Position numbers and translations under genes: made by a program
Assembly (NCBI GenBank): GCA_020072585.1
Contig: JAIQGL010000004.1
Location: forward strand, 248,001 to 312,000
Direction of reading: 5' to 3'
DNA from: Terriglobia bacterium
GTDB lineage: Bacteria > Acidobacteriota > Terriglobia > Terriglobales > Acidobacteriaceae
Length of the DNA stretch: 64,000 nt
The notes under the pieces: model-generated
The model's input: only the letters and a program-made list of their open reading frames with translations
What the model was told of the DNA's origin: nothing
The model's database searches: none
Shown: piece after piece, positions 16,800 to 26,084 of the stretch
Position numbering within the stretch: position 1 is the stretch's first letter
Layout: every line of letters starts with the position of its first letter

Positions 16800-17723
16800 A
16801 TGATGACTCGACGAGAAGCAGTGCGCCTGTTGGGTTCGGCCTCAGCCGGAGCGTGGTTTGCGGCAGCGCAGATCGGTCTCAATTTTTCGATTGCGCCAAA
16901 AGCCCTTGCCGCGGCAGCAAAAGATAATTCCACTCCTCCACTCGCGCCCGGGACTCCTCTGTCGCCCCAGAGGACGGCTCTTATTGAAGCGTTTAAAAAA
17001 CAATCCGAGGGGCTGGAAAAGCGGTTTGAGGCGCGCACACACAAGAGTGACTGGACGATGCCCTATCGGTTATTCCGGCCGGAAGCGACCGGGAAACTGC
17101 CGTTGGTTGTATATCTGCATGGCAGCGGCGGGACGGGCGACGACAACGAAAAACAACTGGGGCTGGGCAATATTTTCGGCACGCGCGTCTGGTTGCTTTC
17201 AGAAAATCAGAAGAAATTTCCCTGCTACGTTCTGGCGCCGCAAACCGATCGGGGATGGGCCCGATACGACTTAGCACAACAAAACGAGGGGCCAGCGAAG
17301 GTGCTCCCTGGCCTGGGTGACGGGTCACGGCTGGCGCTGGAGATTATTGACGCGGTACGCCGCGAGTTCACCCAATCCATCGATGAGCGCCGCATCTACG
17401 TAACAGGTCAATCCATGGGAGGCGCGGGTGTGTGGAATATCATCGCGGGTCGTCCACGATTTTTCGCCACAGCAGTGCCCTGCTGCGGCAGCGTCTCTAC
17501 CGAGGATGGCACTGGGGCAATTGACACACCGGTGTGGGCCTTTCACGGAGACTCCGACAAGACCGTTCCCGTATCAGTGTCGCGTGACCGCATCGCGGTG
17601 AGACGGAAAGCGGGCGGACATCCGCTCTACACCGAATACGCTGGGGTGGACCACAACGTCTGGCAGTGGGCTTACACCGAGCCAGAATTGGTGAAATGGG
17701 TCTTCGCCCAACGCCGCGGCTAG
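16800..17723 (+). CDS. Tat-exported alpha/beta hydrolase (esterase/phospholipase-like)
   Basis: Starting at ATG 16800 gives 307 residues with a twin-arginine signal (MMTRREAVRLLGSASAGA). The hydrolase domain shows an oxyanion segment, LVVYLHGSGGTGDD, and a nucleophile elbow GQSMGG. An acid lies in FHGDSDKTVPV and a histidine in GVDHNVW, a complete Ser-Asp-His triad. This resembles predicted peptidases or PHB-depolymerase-like carboxylesterases. Export suggests degradation of an external ester. The open frame begins at 16602, but the sequence before the Tat signal is not protein-like. The LOG gene is convergent, ending 10 bp away. Confidence 0.78.
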   Translation: MMTRREAVRLLGSASAGAWFAAAQIGLNFSIAPKALAAAAKDNSTPPLAPGTPLSPQRTALIEAFKKQSEGLEKRFEARTHKSDWTMPYRLFRPEATGKLPLVVYLHGSGGTGDDNEKQLGLGNIFGTRVWLLSENQKKFPCYVLAPQTDRGWARYDLAQQNEGPAKVLPGLGDGSRLALEIIDAVRREFTQSIDERRIYVTGQSMGGAGVWNIIAGRPRFFATAVPCCGSVSTEDGTGAIDTPVWAFHGDSDKTVPVSVSRDRIAVRRKAGGHPLYTEYAGVDHNVWQWAYTEPELVKWVFAQRRG

Positions 17724-17733
17724 GCAAAGGAAT

Positions 17734-18696
17734 TTATGGCAACGTCTTCGCGATCTCCGGGCCCTCGTCATGCGCCGGACGCGCCGGCTGCGGCTGGAGG
17801 TGGTAGCGCGTCAAGCCGTCTTTCAAGACTTCCAGCGCCTCTTCCGGCGTATCCACCATGGTGAAGCCGTTCACGTCTTCCGGTGAGATGGTTCCGGCAT
17901 CCGCCAGCGCCTCCAGGTTGAGCACGCGCTTCCAATACTCCTTGCCGTAAACAATCACCAGAATTTTCTTGGCCAGTTTGTGTGTCTGGGCCAGAGTAAG
18001 GATTTCAAAAAATTCGTCCAGCGTGCCAAAGCCGCCGGGGAAAACGACCAGCGCTTTCGCCAGGTACGCGAACCAGTACTTACGCATGAAGAAATAGTGG
18101 AACTCAAAATTAAGTTCCGGGGTGATGTACTGGTTGGGATACTGCTCAAAAGGCAGCCGTATATTCAAGCCGATGGTTTTTCCTCCGGCTTCACGCGCGC
18201 CGCGATTTGCAGCTTCCATAATGCCGGGACCGCCGCCGGAGGTCACCACAAAACGACGGCGTTTACCGGGCAAGGTAAGGGTCCATTCGGTAAGCATGTG
18301 GGCCAGCTTGCGCGCCTCTTCGTAATAGCGCGCCATCTCTACTCCAGCGTGGGCGCGTTTGAGTGCGGCCTGCAAGGCATCTCCATCATTCGCGCCAGGC
18401 TGGTCGCTGGACTGGGCTGGTTTGGCGGAGCCCGGTTTTTCCAGGATCGTAAGCGCATTTTGCGCGTCCGGCAGGCTGGCAAAGCGCGCGGAGCCAAAGA
18501 ACACGACCGTGTCCTGTATCTTCTCGCGCCGGAAGCGGGAAAGCGGTTCCGCGTACTCAGAGAGTATGCGCAGGATACGGCCATCAGGGCTGTTGAGGAA
18601 GTCTGGGTTCAGGTAAGCCAGCGGGGCGGGAAGCAGCTCCGGCGTGCCATCATCATCGGGACCGGTATTCGTATTACTTTTATTACTTTTGGCCAT
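17734..18696 (-). CDS. LOG family protein (nucleotide 5'-monophosphate phosphoribohydrolase-like)
   Basis: The 320-residue protein has the Rossmann-type LOG domain in its middle: VTSGGGPGIMEAANRGA and PGGFGTLDEFFE (the PGGxGTxxE motif). Family members cleave cytokinin-type or other nucleoside monophosphates to base and ribose phosphate; older annotations call them lysine decarboxylases. It is longer than minimal LOG proteins (about 190 residues) because of N-terminal and C-terminal extensions with low-complexity ends. An FFGSARFASLPDA segment (about 67-79) matches the start of the family fold. The substrate is not clear. Confidence 0.85.
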   Translation of the reverse strand: MAKSNKSNTNTGPDDDGTPELLPAPLAYLNPDFLNSPDGRILRILSEYAEPLSRFRREKIQDTVVFFGSARFASLPDAQNALTILEKPGSAKPAQSSDQPGANDGDALQAALKRAHAGVEMARYYEEARKLAHMLTEWTLTLPGKRRRFVVTSGGGPGIMEAANRGAREAGGKTIGLNIRLPFEQYPNQYITPELNFEFHYFFMRKYWFAYLAKALVVFPGGFGTLDEFFEILTLAQTHKLAKKILVIVYGKEYWKRVLNLEALADAGTISPEDVNGFTMVDTPEEALEVLKDGLTRYHLQPQPARPAHDEGPEIAKTLP

Positions 18697-18729
18697 ACAA
18701 TCTTGTCAGGGAAATCCATTCTGAAATAT

Positions 18730-19050
18730 TCAGCGCCGGTCGCGGTAGCGAATTGCCTCCACTACGCCCAGCCATATATCGAGCAAGCCGAGCCCGGAGA
18801 CGGCTCCGCGAACAAAGCCCAGTTGTAAAAAGTGCCGCAGAGCGGGCCACTGTGCCAGCCAGCCTTCACTAAACCAGAACCTGGTCCAGGGCAAAATGAT
18901 CAGGATCAATCCTAATTCAATACAGAAGAGGACGTACACCACGACGAAAACCCGCTGCAGCCACACCGGCATGTCGGCGGAGTTGTCCGCGAGAGGACCA
19001 GGCGATGGTGACGGCGGGGGATTCTCGAGATTCGTTGAGGTAAGCTTCAA
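18730..19050 (-). CDS. Small two-helix membrane protein
   Basis: The 106-residue product has a Pro/Ser-rich N-terminal stretch (PPPSPSPGPL). Two hydrophobic segments follow, about 34-54 (VFVVVYVLFCIELGLILIILPW) and 75-95. The C-terminal part resembles other acidobacterial small membrane proteins (VRGAVSGLGLLDIWLGVVEA). It lies between the LOG and TPR genes on the same strand. No function can be read. Confidence 0.6.
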   Translation of the reverse strand: MKLTSTNLENPPPSPSPGPLADNSADMPVWLQRVFVVVYVLFCIELGLILIILPWTRFWFSEGWLAQWPALRHFLQLGFVRGAVSGLGLLDIWLGVVEAIRYRDRR

Positions 19051-19102
19051 TGGATTTGGATTTGATGTTTTGCTTGTAATTATTTGGACGCAATAGAAGA
19101 TA

Positions 19103-22100
19103 TTACGATTTTAGCGCCTTTATGCGGCTGGCCACGTCGCGAAAGTCGATATTCGAGCCATACACTTCCATGAAATTGGCCAGAGCGGATTTGTTGTCTC
19201 CCGAGGCCTGATAGGCCATGGCAAGATCATAATAGATGGCGCAGCGGCTGCCATCATCCAAACCGGGTAGTTGCAGGGCTTTTTGATACCACCGCAAAGA
19301 TGCCTCAGGGGCGCCTTTGTCCACCAGGCACTGTGCCAGCCAGGTCAGGGCCTGGATGGGTTGTGAGAATTCCGCGCCACGGTCCACCGCGTGGCAAACC
19401 TTCTGTAGTTCGCCGATGGCTTCATCCAATAACCCCATCTCCTTGAAAGCGATGCCCAGATTGTAATGCGTTTCCGGATCTTCCTCCGGCTCAGTCGCTT
19501 CCGTCGTCTCCTCGCGCAACTCAGAAAGAATGTCGCTTAGCACGTTGGCCGATTCCGCATCCTGCATGTCACCGTTGCTGCGCCGCTCCATGGCAGGCGC
19601 CGCAACTGCCGGAACAGGGGCAGCTGGAGCTGGCGCTGCTGGAGCTTTGACCGGCTCTTTCGGTGCAAAATCAGCCAGATCAGTCTGCTCCAGATCCAGA
19701 ACGAAATCGCCGAGAATGTCTTCTGTAGATTTCTCTTTGGCTTTGGCTGCGGGCTGGGCGGGAACAGGCCTGGATGGCTGTGCCTTTGGCGGCTCTGGAA
19801 TGTCGAGCACATCCTCCAGCTCCAGCACAGGTGCTGGTGCAGGCACTGGCGCGGGCTTCACTACTGGCGGCTGTTTTTTCTCGACTGGCGGCGGAGGCGG
19901 GGGTGGAGGAGGCTCAATGATGGCTGGCTCCACAATCTCAATGGGCGCAAACGCCGCGGGCGCTTCTTCCATCATCACCGGCGCGGCTTCGGCGGGAGCT
20001 TCAACCGGCGCCTCAGCGTGAATTCTCGATTCAGCCTGAACTCTCGATTCAGCCTGAACTCTAGGTTTCGCCTGTCCTGCGGAAACTGCGGCAATCAACT
20101 CGGTGACTTCCGGAGAGTCCGGAGCAAGTTCGGTCAGGTCAAGGATTGCCGCCTTGGCCGGCTCCCACATTTCCTGCGTTATGTAAAAGCGGATCTCCTG
20201 GACCTTGTCTGCCACCTGCGATGACAGATCCACCTCAGGGGCTTTCACCGCGACAGGCTCTGGCCTGACTTCACGCGGCATCTCCTCCGGGACAATTTCC
20301 TGATAGCTCTGGATCTCAACTTCCGGCGCAGCTTCTGCCGGCTCAACTTCAATCATGTCTTCCCACTCATTGGAGATATCAATCTCCTTCGCGGGAGATG
20401 GAGCTACAGGAGGGGCTGTTACGAGAGATGGAGCCGCGGCAGAAGGTTTCGCGGCTGCGGGAGCGGCCTTAAACGCAACCGGCTCCAGTTCGATATCTGT
20501 TACCGCAATAGGCTCAGGAAGGGGGGCGCTCGGCGCAATCACCACGGGCTCTGGCTCAACCGCCACAGTGTCAAAAGTAAATTCCTGCACAGACGGCGCT
20601 GCTTCAACGTCAATCTGCACCGGCGCTTCGGCAACCGGCTCCGGGGGTGCTATAGCGATAGGCTCCACGGGCGCAGGCGGCCAGGCCGGTTTTGGCGCGG
20701 GCGCAGGTTGTGCCACCGGTACCGCCGCAGATGCGGGAACGCGCAGTGCGTATTTCCTGGAGGCTTCCAGATACTTTGCCGCCTCGGCGGGATGGCCCAG
20801 CTCCTCGTAAATCGAACTCAGGTTCTGGTACATGCGTGAGGCATCAGCGTAACGCTCTGCCCGGGCATACAGGCTGGCCAGACGCTGATTCAGGGCCACA
20901 TCATGCGGGGCCAGAGGCAAAGCGGCTTCCAGCGGCGGAATTGCCTTGGAAGGAACGTTATAGGAAACGTACAGCTCGGCATCGGTCAGCGCCGACTCGA
21001 TTGCCCGTTCCGTGGGAGGATCGTAACTCTGGTGGACCGATGGAGCGGTTTCGTCCAGCTCTTCCACCATGAAAGCCTGCGCCGCTTCGTCGGGAGACAG
21101 GATGCGGGTGGCCGAATCTTCTCCCAGTTTGGCCAGCATCTGTTTGTAACTTTGAGCATGCAGCGCGTTCTCCGGCTCCAACTCCGTGAGCTTCTTGTAA
21201 AGGTCACGGGCTTCCGCAAAATTGCCCTTTTTCGCTGCCGCATCGGCCTGAACTTCGATCATTTCCGCGTTCTGGGCATGGCCGCCCGCCTGGTGCGTCA
21301 GGCGGTTCAGGATGGCCATTGCCGCCGGGTTGCCCTGCGCGCGGCTAGTCAGCGGGTAGAGCGTGTCTTGCAGGGCCGCTGGATTGCCGGCAAAGAGCTT
21401 CTCTGCATATCGCTCATACAGACGTAACGCGCCTTCCACGTGGTTATTCGTTACATACCACTGTGCCAGTGTGGTCACTCCGGTCACGTCATTGTGTGTG
21501 GTCAGAAGTTTTTCAGCTACGGCTTCCACTCCCTCCGCGCTGCCGGTATGCAGTTTGGCCCGCAGAAGGGCGCGCAGACCGTCCGGCCGTGAATCAAGGT
21601 CGGAAACCTGCTCCAGGTACTCGACGGCGGCATGGCTGTCTCCGGCATCTACCGCTATCAAACCGCGCAGCATCAGCGCGCCGGTATTGGTGGGATCAAT
21701 GGTAAGGACTTTTCCCAGCGCCTCTTCCGCCGCGGCATAGGAGCCGCGAGCGTAAAGCGATTCGGCGGCGCTGTAATAGATGTTGCGCGCCTCATCTTTC
21801 TTTCCCAGTTTCTGATAGAGATCGGCCAGCTTAGCCTGGGTGTGGGCGTTTTCAGGATCAAGCTCCAGAATTTTCTGGAAGACCCGCGCCGCCTGCTGGT
21901 TGTCGCCCGACTTCAGTAGCTGGTCAGCCACCTGCATGTAGTGCACGCGCGCGTCATTGAAAAGGCCCTGCTGGCCATAGAGTTCAGCCAGTTTGGTTGT
22001 GTTCTCAGCGTTGTAAGGCCCAATCTTGGTCAGCTTTTTGTAAATCGCAATGGCTTTAACGACAAAGCCGTTTTGCGCGTACATGTCGCCAACTTTTTTG

Positions 22101-22297
22101 AAGTAATACGTGGCTTCATCGTTGTTGCCCACGCGGGCGTAGAGGTCCCCGATGGTGTTCAGGACCGTCAGGTCCTTGGGGTCCTCCTTGATGACTTTCT
22201 CGTATTCTGAAATCGCGTTGGGCAGCTTCCCCTGCTGGACGAACTTCTCCGCCTGCGCGAGGACCTTTGCTTTGTTGAACCCAAACCCGAGTGCCAT
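19103..22297 (-). CDS. Large TPR protein with a long Pro/Ala-rich linker
   Basis: The 1064-residue protein begins GFGFNKAKVLAQAEKFVQQGKLPNAISEYEKVIKEDP and has about ten TPR units in residues 1-530. A low-complexity Pro/Ala/Glu/Val region (about 530-930) follows, with runs such as IIEPPPPPPPPPVEKK and an 18-bp DNA repeat. The C-terminal TPR block (about 960-1064) contains HYNLGIAFKEMGLLDEAI. There is no signal peptide, so it is probably cytoplasmic or membrane-associated through partners. Such proteins act as scaffolds; in Myxococcota and Acidobacteriota they occur near motility or secretion genes, but no such neighbour is visible here. Confidence 0.7.
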   Translation of the reverse strand: MALGFGFNKAKVLAQAEKFVQQGKLPNAISEYEKVIKEDPKDLTVLNTIGDLYARVGNNDEATYYFKKVGDMYAQNGFVVKAIAIYKKLTKIGPYNAENTTKLAELYGQQGLFNDARVHYMQVADQLLKSGDNQQAARVFQKILELDPENAHTQAKLADLYQKLGKKDEARNIYYSAAESLYARGSYAAAEEALGKVLTIDPTNTGALMLRGLIAVDAGDSHAAVEYLEQVSDLDSRPDGLRALLRAKLHTGSAEGVEAVAEKLLTTHNDVTGVTTLAQWYVTNNHVEGALRLYERYAEKLFAGNPAALQDTLYPLTSRAQGNPAAMAILNRLTHQAGGHAQNAEMIEVQADAAAKKGNFAEARDLYKKLTELEPENALHAQSYKQMLAKLGEDSATRILSPDEAAQAFMVEELDETAPSVHQSYDPPTERAIESALTDAELYVSYNVPSKAIPPLEAALPLAPHDVALNQRLASLYARAERYADASRMYQNLSSIYEELGHPAEAAKYLEASRKYALRVPASAAVPVAQPAPAPKPAWPPAPVEPIAIAPPEPVAEAPVQIDVEAAPSVQEFTFDTVAVEPEPVVIAPSAPLPEPIAVTDIELEPVAFKAAPAAAKPSAAAPSLVTAPPVAPSPAKEIDISNEWEDMIEVEPAEAAPEVEIQSYQEIVPEEMPREVRPEPVAVKAPEVDLSSQVADKVQEIRFYITQEMWEPAKAAILDLTELAPDSPEVTELIAAVSAGQAKPRVQAESRVQAESRIHAEAPVEAPAEAAPVMMEEAPAAFAPIEIVEPAIIEPPPPPPPPPVEKKQPPVVKPAPVPAPAPVLELEDVLDIPEPPKAQPSRPVPAQPAAKAKEKSTEDILGDFVLDLEQTDLADFAPKEPVKAPAAPAPAAPVPAVAAPAMERRSNGDMQDAESANVLSDILSELREETTEATEPEEDPETHYNLGIAFKEMGLLDEAIGELQKVCHAVDRGAEFSQPIQALTWLAQCLVDKGAPEASLRWYQKALQLPGLDDGSRCAIYYDLAMAYQASGDNKSALANFMEVYGSNIDFRDVASRIKALKS
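20020..20073. repeat. 18-bp tandem repeat inside the TPR gene
   Basis: Three units of 18 bp start at 20020, 20038 and 20056. The first two differ at one base. They encode QAESRV/QAESRI/QAEPRV-like hexapeptides within the disordered linker. Confidence 0.8.
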
Positions 22298-22528
22298 AAA
22301 AAAATCGCGAAACTACAGGGCAGCCTTTCCAAGTGCCGTGGGAAACTGCAAACGAGAGCAATTGGGGCTAAAGTACCATAGAAAAACGGCGAAACCCAAG
22401 CCACATGGGGCAATCGTTAGTGCATGTCGGTTATTTACCTTAAAGGTTCGCCCCAGTTCCGCGCAATATACCCTCAGATTCCCCCTGTACCGTCCGCGCG
22501 CCCCTCAGACACCCGGTAATGCCTGTTC

Positions 22529-23287
22529 CTACCGATATTGCGCCCTGCTTCTGAACTCCCTGACCGTCAACTCCAGAAAATTCTCATTGTCAGCCGGGCG
22601 TGACTCCGGAGGGATGTTCAGCCGTGCACTGATCATGTCAGCGATCCGCTGGCCGTTGAATCTTCTCACTTCAGGTGGAATCTCCAGCCGACGGGCCAGA
22701 AAGGTTTCAATCAGCTCGGCCTCCTGTAGCGTAAGACCGGCGGCCTGGTGCAAAGCGAACTCAGTCTTGGTGGGAGTGTTGAAGAAGATGGTGGACTCAC
22801 GATCAGAGCTCTCATGCACCACCAGGGTTCCGGCAATGTAATCTCCCAGTCGGCGATGTTTGAGGTTCAGGAGCATCACGATCACCCCTACTCCATAAAA
22901 CGCCGGAAGCACATCCACGGCCCGCGCCAGGTTGCGGCCGATTGCCTCAAAAGCGTTGATCGGGCGGCCCGAGTCTTTAATCACGCGGATCCCCGCCCAG
23001 CGCTTGCCCGGCGTCTGCCCCTTCCATAGTGACTCAAAGATGGCGTAGTAACCCCAGTAGATACAGAATCCGGTAAAAATCACCAGGGCATACCACCAGA
23101 CGGAGCGTCCGGAGCCAAATAAGTTAGCGCTGGCCAACGTGAGGCTGAGCAGGAAGAGAACCAGGTAGAGGACGAATTGAATCACCGAATCCAGGAAGGC
23201 AGCCATAAATCGGCTGCCAACGCCGGCAAGCACAAATTCAAGATGCACTTGCTCTGGTGTATCGATGGTAAGCTTGTCAATTGCCAC
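22529..23287 (-). CDS. RDD family membrane protein
   Basis: The 252-residue protein starts with GTG (MAIDKLTIDTPEQV) and has the RDD domain: GVGSRFMAAFLDSVIQ as the first helix, then further hydrophobic segments and the GKRWAGIRVIKDSG motif. RDD proteins are small multi-pass membrane proteins; transport roles are proposed for some. A C-terminal cytoplasmic part with FLARRLEIPPEVRRFNGQRIA follows. Its start codon is separated from the divergent SpoIIM-like start by one base. RDD/SpoIIM neighbours commonly belong to a MoxR/DUF58-type membrane cluster, though the other members are not in this window. Confidence 0.85.
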   Translation of the reverse strand: MAIDKLTIDTPEQVHLEFVLAGVGSRFMAAFLDSVIQFVLYLVLFLLSLTLASANLFGSGRSVWWYALVIFTGFCIYWGYYAIFESLWKGQTPGKRWAGIRVIKDSGRPINAFEAIGRNLARAVDVLPAFYGVGVIVMLLNLKHRRLGDYIAGTLVVHESSDRESTIFFNTPTKTEFALHQAAGLTLQEAELIETFLARRLEIPPEVRRFNGQRIADMISARLNIPPESRPADNENFLELTVREFRSRAQYR

Positions 23288-23288
23288 G

Positions 23289-24314
23289 ATGATTTCTACC
23301 TACTGGCTGGAAAAGCGTCAAAGTCATTGGAAGCGCCTGGAAGTGCTGCTGGACCAGGTACAGAAAGACAGCCTGCGGTCATTGACCCGGCTGGAGTTGC
23401 AGGAGCTTGGCTTACTGTATCGCCAGGCTGCGGCTGACCTTTCTACCCTGCGCGAAGACCCCACTGGCAAATCCTACGCCCGATCCTTGAACCTTCTCCT
23501 TTCCCGCGCTCACAATACCATCTACGCTGGGGAAAAATCGAGTGCCAGAGGTATCCTGCACTTTTATCGCTATGAGTATCCCCGGGTCTTCCGCAACAAC
23601 TTTGGGCTCATAACCACTGCATTCCTTCTCTTTGTTGCCGGTGGCCTGGCAGGGATGCTGCTCTCTCTGACCCGCCCGGACTTCATGCGTTTGTTCCTGG
23701 GCCCGCACATGCTGGAAACAATCGAAAAGCGCAAAATGTGGACGGATTCCGTCGTGGGCATCATGCCGCTGGCGTCAAGCGCCATTATGACCAACAACAT
23801 GTCCGTGGCTTTTACCACATTTGCTTTTGGCCTGACCGCCGGCATTGGCACGGTCTACATGATGGTCTTCAATGGCGTAATGATAGGCGCTGTGGGAACA
23901 GCCTGCTGGCTGGGCGACATGAGCCTGCCTCTGTGGAGCTTTGTGGCGCCACACGGCGTGCTGGAGCTTCCCGCCATCTTCATTGCCGGCGGGGCCGGCC
24001 TGCGCATCGCCCAGGGTATGCTTTTTCCCGGACTGCTCTCAAGGCAGGATTCAATGGCAAAGGCGGGCCGTGAGGCTGTCCGGCTTCTGGTGGGGACCAT
24101 TCCCATTCTGGTTATTGCCGGCTTGATTGAAGGGTTTATCTCGCCTTCCGCGCTTCCATGGCAATTCAAGTTCACTCTGGCAGGCGCGATTGCGGTGATC
24201 TTCTTCGGTTATCTGGCGTTCTGCGCGCGCGGCGGAGACGCCACGGCTGTAAAAGAGAACGAGAACGCAGTTGGTGAGAAGACGATGGCGGCCGAAGCCG
24301 CCACGCAGCACTAA
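23289..24314 (+). CDS. Stage II sporulation protein M (SpoIIM)-like membrane protein
   Basis: From ATG 23289 (MISTYWLEKRQSHWKRLEVLL) the protein has 341 residues. An N-terminal soluble helical region (about 1-90) precedes multiple membrane helices with the family signature FTTFAFGLTAGIGTVYMMVFNG and HGVLELPAIFIAGGAGLRIA. In Firmicutes SpoIIM supports engulfment, but in non-sporulating phyla the role is unknown. It abuts the divergent RDD gene, leaving no intergenic promoter; control signals must lie inside the opposite coding sequence. Confidence 0.85.
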   Translation: MISTYWLEKRQSHWKRLEVLLDQVQKDSLRSLTRLELQELGLLYRQAAADLSTLREDPTGKSYARSLNLLLSRAHNTIYAGEKSSARGILHFYRYEYPRVFRNNFGLITTAFLLFVAGGLAGMLLSLTRPDFMRLFLGPHMLETIEKRKMWTDSVVGIMPLASSAIMTNNMSVAFTTFAFGLTAGIGTVYMMVFNGVMIGAVGTACWLGDMSLPLWSFVAPHGVLELPAIFIAGGAGLRIAQGMLFPGLLSRQDSMAKAGREAVRLLVGTIPILVIAGLIEGFISPSALPWQFKFTLAGAIAVIFFGYLAFCARGGDATAVKENENAVGEKTMAAEAATQH

Positions 24315-24571
24315 TCACCACACCGGGCCTTCAACAACGAGATAATCTCCTGCTTGCCCGGATCGTCATTGCTGTTCAGTACGGCCCAGTACATTACAGT
24401 TCTTCACCTCCCGGGTCCTTCACGCAAGCATTCACGCCGAGATTCTGGATTTACCTAGATTGACATCCCAGGCAGGTGTTCTGACATCGAAGGGTTTTAG
24501 CTGTTCTCGATTCTCGAATTTTTAACATTTCGTCGCGGGAACATACTTTATTCGGATTTTGAGGACCATAA

Positions 24572-25996
24572 ATGAGAATTGCTGTAGTGGGATCAGGCTA
24601 TGTTGGCCTTGTGGCCGGCGCCTGCTTCGCGGAATTGGGCCACGATGTCCTTTTAGTCGATAACGATGAACGTAAACTCGCTGAGCTCCAGCGTGGCGAG
24701 TGCCCAATCCATGAAAAATTTCTTCCTGAATTGCTTGAGCGTCACCACGGTAAGCGTCTGGGTTTTACCGGTGATTTGGCCGAAGCTGTACGCCGCAGTG
24801 AAGTGATCTTTGTCGCCGTGGGCACGCCCCCCAAAGATGATGGTGACGCCGACCTTTCTTATGTGGAATCGGTGGCCCAGGGAATCGCCTGCGCTATTGA
24901 TGACTATAAGGTCGTGGTGGAAAAAAGCACCGTCCCGGTTTACACCAACAGCTGGGTGCGCAAGATCATGCTGTTAAATGGCGCGCCCGCCGAGCTTTTT
25001 GACGTGGTTTCCAACCCGGAATTCCTGCGTGAGGGGACCGCGGTGGCGGACTTCCTCTATCCTGACCGCATTGTGGTGGGCGCGGACACGGATCGTTGCG
25101 CCGAGGTAGTGGCCAGGGCCTACCAGCCGCTGACCGATGGCAGCTATTACAAACAGCCTGACGCGATTCCCGGTCCCGTGACAGGAGCGTTTGAAGCCAA
25201 CCTGATCCGCACCAGCGCTAAAAGCGCCGAGCTGATCAAACACGCCTCCAACGCGTTTCTGGCCATGAAGATCTCTTTCATCAATGCCGTGGCAAGCGTG
25301 TGTGAAGCCGTGGGCGCTGATGTGGAACAGGTGCGTGAAGGAATTGGATCTGACTCGCGCATCGGACGCCGTTTTCTTTCTCCGGGCATCGGATACGGCG
25401 GCTCATGCTTTCCCAAAGATCTGCTGGCGTTCCGCTCCGTGGCGCGGGAAAACGGCTGCCACTTTGGTCTGCTGGATGAAACCGTACGAGTGAATGAAGA
25501 GCAGCGTAACCGCTTTATGCGTAAAGTCCACAAAGCGCTGTGGACGCTCAAAGGTAAAAAGCTGGCCGTACTTGGCCTGGCCTTTAAGAACGGAACTGAC
25601 GATCTGCGTGAGTCTCCAGCAGTTGCCATTATCAAGTCACTGTTGAAAGAGGGCTGCTCAATTACGGCCTACGATCCCGCCGCCATGGACCGGGCCGCTG
25701 AGGAATTTGGGCCCAACAGCGCCGTTAAGTTCGCCACCAGCTCCTATGAAGCTTTAGAGGGCGCTGACGCCTGTCTGGTGCTGACGGAATGGGAAGACTT
25801 TGCCGCGCTTGACCTTGGCCGCATTAAACAGCTTTTGCGCTATCCCATTGTGGTGGATGGCCGGAACCTCTTCTGCCCGGCATTGATGGAGGCCGCTGGG
25901 CTCAACTATTACAGCGTTGGACGCCCCGATGTTGTGAGAGAACGTCCGGCAACCATCACAAGCCTGAAGGAAGCGGCAAAAAACGAAGCCGCATAA
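24572..25996 (+). CDS. UDP-glucose 6-dehydrogenase
   Basis: The 474-residue cytoplasmic enzyme oxidises UDP-glucose to UDP-glucuronate with two NAD+, feeding capsule or exopolysaccharide synthesis. The N-terminal NAD-binding motif GSGYVGLVAGACFAELGHDV, the VEKSTVPV segment, SNPEFLREGTA, and the catalytic cysteine in GYGGSCFPKDL are all present. The C-terminal domain (KLAVLGLAFKNGTDDLRESPA) is complete. GAGG lies eight bases upstream of the ATG. The glycosyltransferase gene follows in the same direction, consistent with a polysaccharide role. Confidence 0.93.
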   Translation: MRIAVVGSGYVGLVAGACFAELGHDVLLVDNDERKLAELQRGECPIHEKFLPELLERHHGKRLGFTGDLAEAVRRSEVIFVAVGTPPKDDGDADLSYVESVAQGIACAIDDYKVVVEKSTVPVYTNSWVRKIMLLNGAPAELFDVVSNPEFLREGTAVADFLYPDRIVVGADTDRCAEVVARAYQPLTDGSYYKQPDAIPGPVTGAFEANLIRTSAKSAELIKHASNAFLAMKISFINAVASVCEAVGADVEQVREGIGSDSRIGRRFLSPGIGYGGSCFPKDLLAFRSVARENGCHFGLLDETVRVNEEQRNRFMRKVHKALWTLKGKKLAVLGLAFKNGTDDLRESPAVAIIKSLLKEGCSITAYDPAAMDRAAEEFGPNSAVKFATSSYEALEGADACLVLTEWEDFAALDLGRIKQLLRYPIVVDGRNLFCPALMEAAGLNYYSVGRPDVVRERPATITSLKEAAKNEAA

Positions 25997-26043
25997 GCGC
26001 GCCGCAGAGAAACATATTTCCAGCAGCAGTAGCTGCATCAAAG

Positions 26044-26070
26044 TAAGTGGGTCATCGTAAGTGGGTCATC
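26044..26070. repeat. 13-bp direct repeat before the glycosyltransferase gene
   Basis: TAAGTGGGTCATC occurs at 26044-26056 and 26058-26070, ending just before the GGGAG that serves the ATG at 26085. Confidence 0.7.
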
Positions 26071-26084
26071 CCGGGAGTTGGGCC

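Noticed and set aside
19530-20021. Long Ser/Gly/Ala-rich frame opposite the TPR gene
   Set aside because: A shadow of the Pro/Ala-rich linker on the other strand.
24311-24394. 27-codon minus-strand frame (MYWAVLNSNDDPGKQ) with GGGAGGTG upstream
   Set aside because: Too short to support alone, and its stop overlaps the SpoIIM-like stop; noted only as a possible small peptide.
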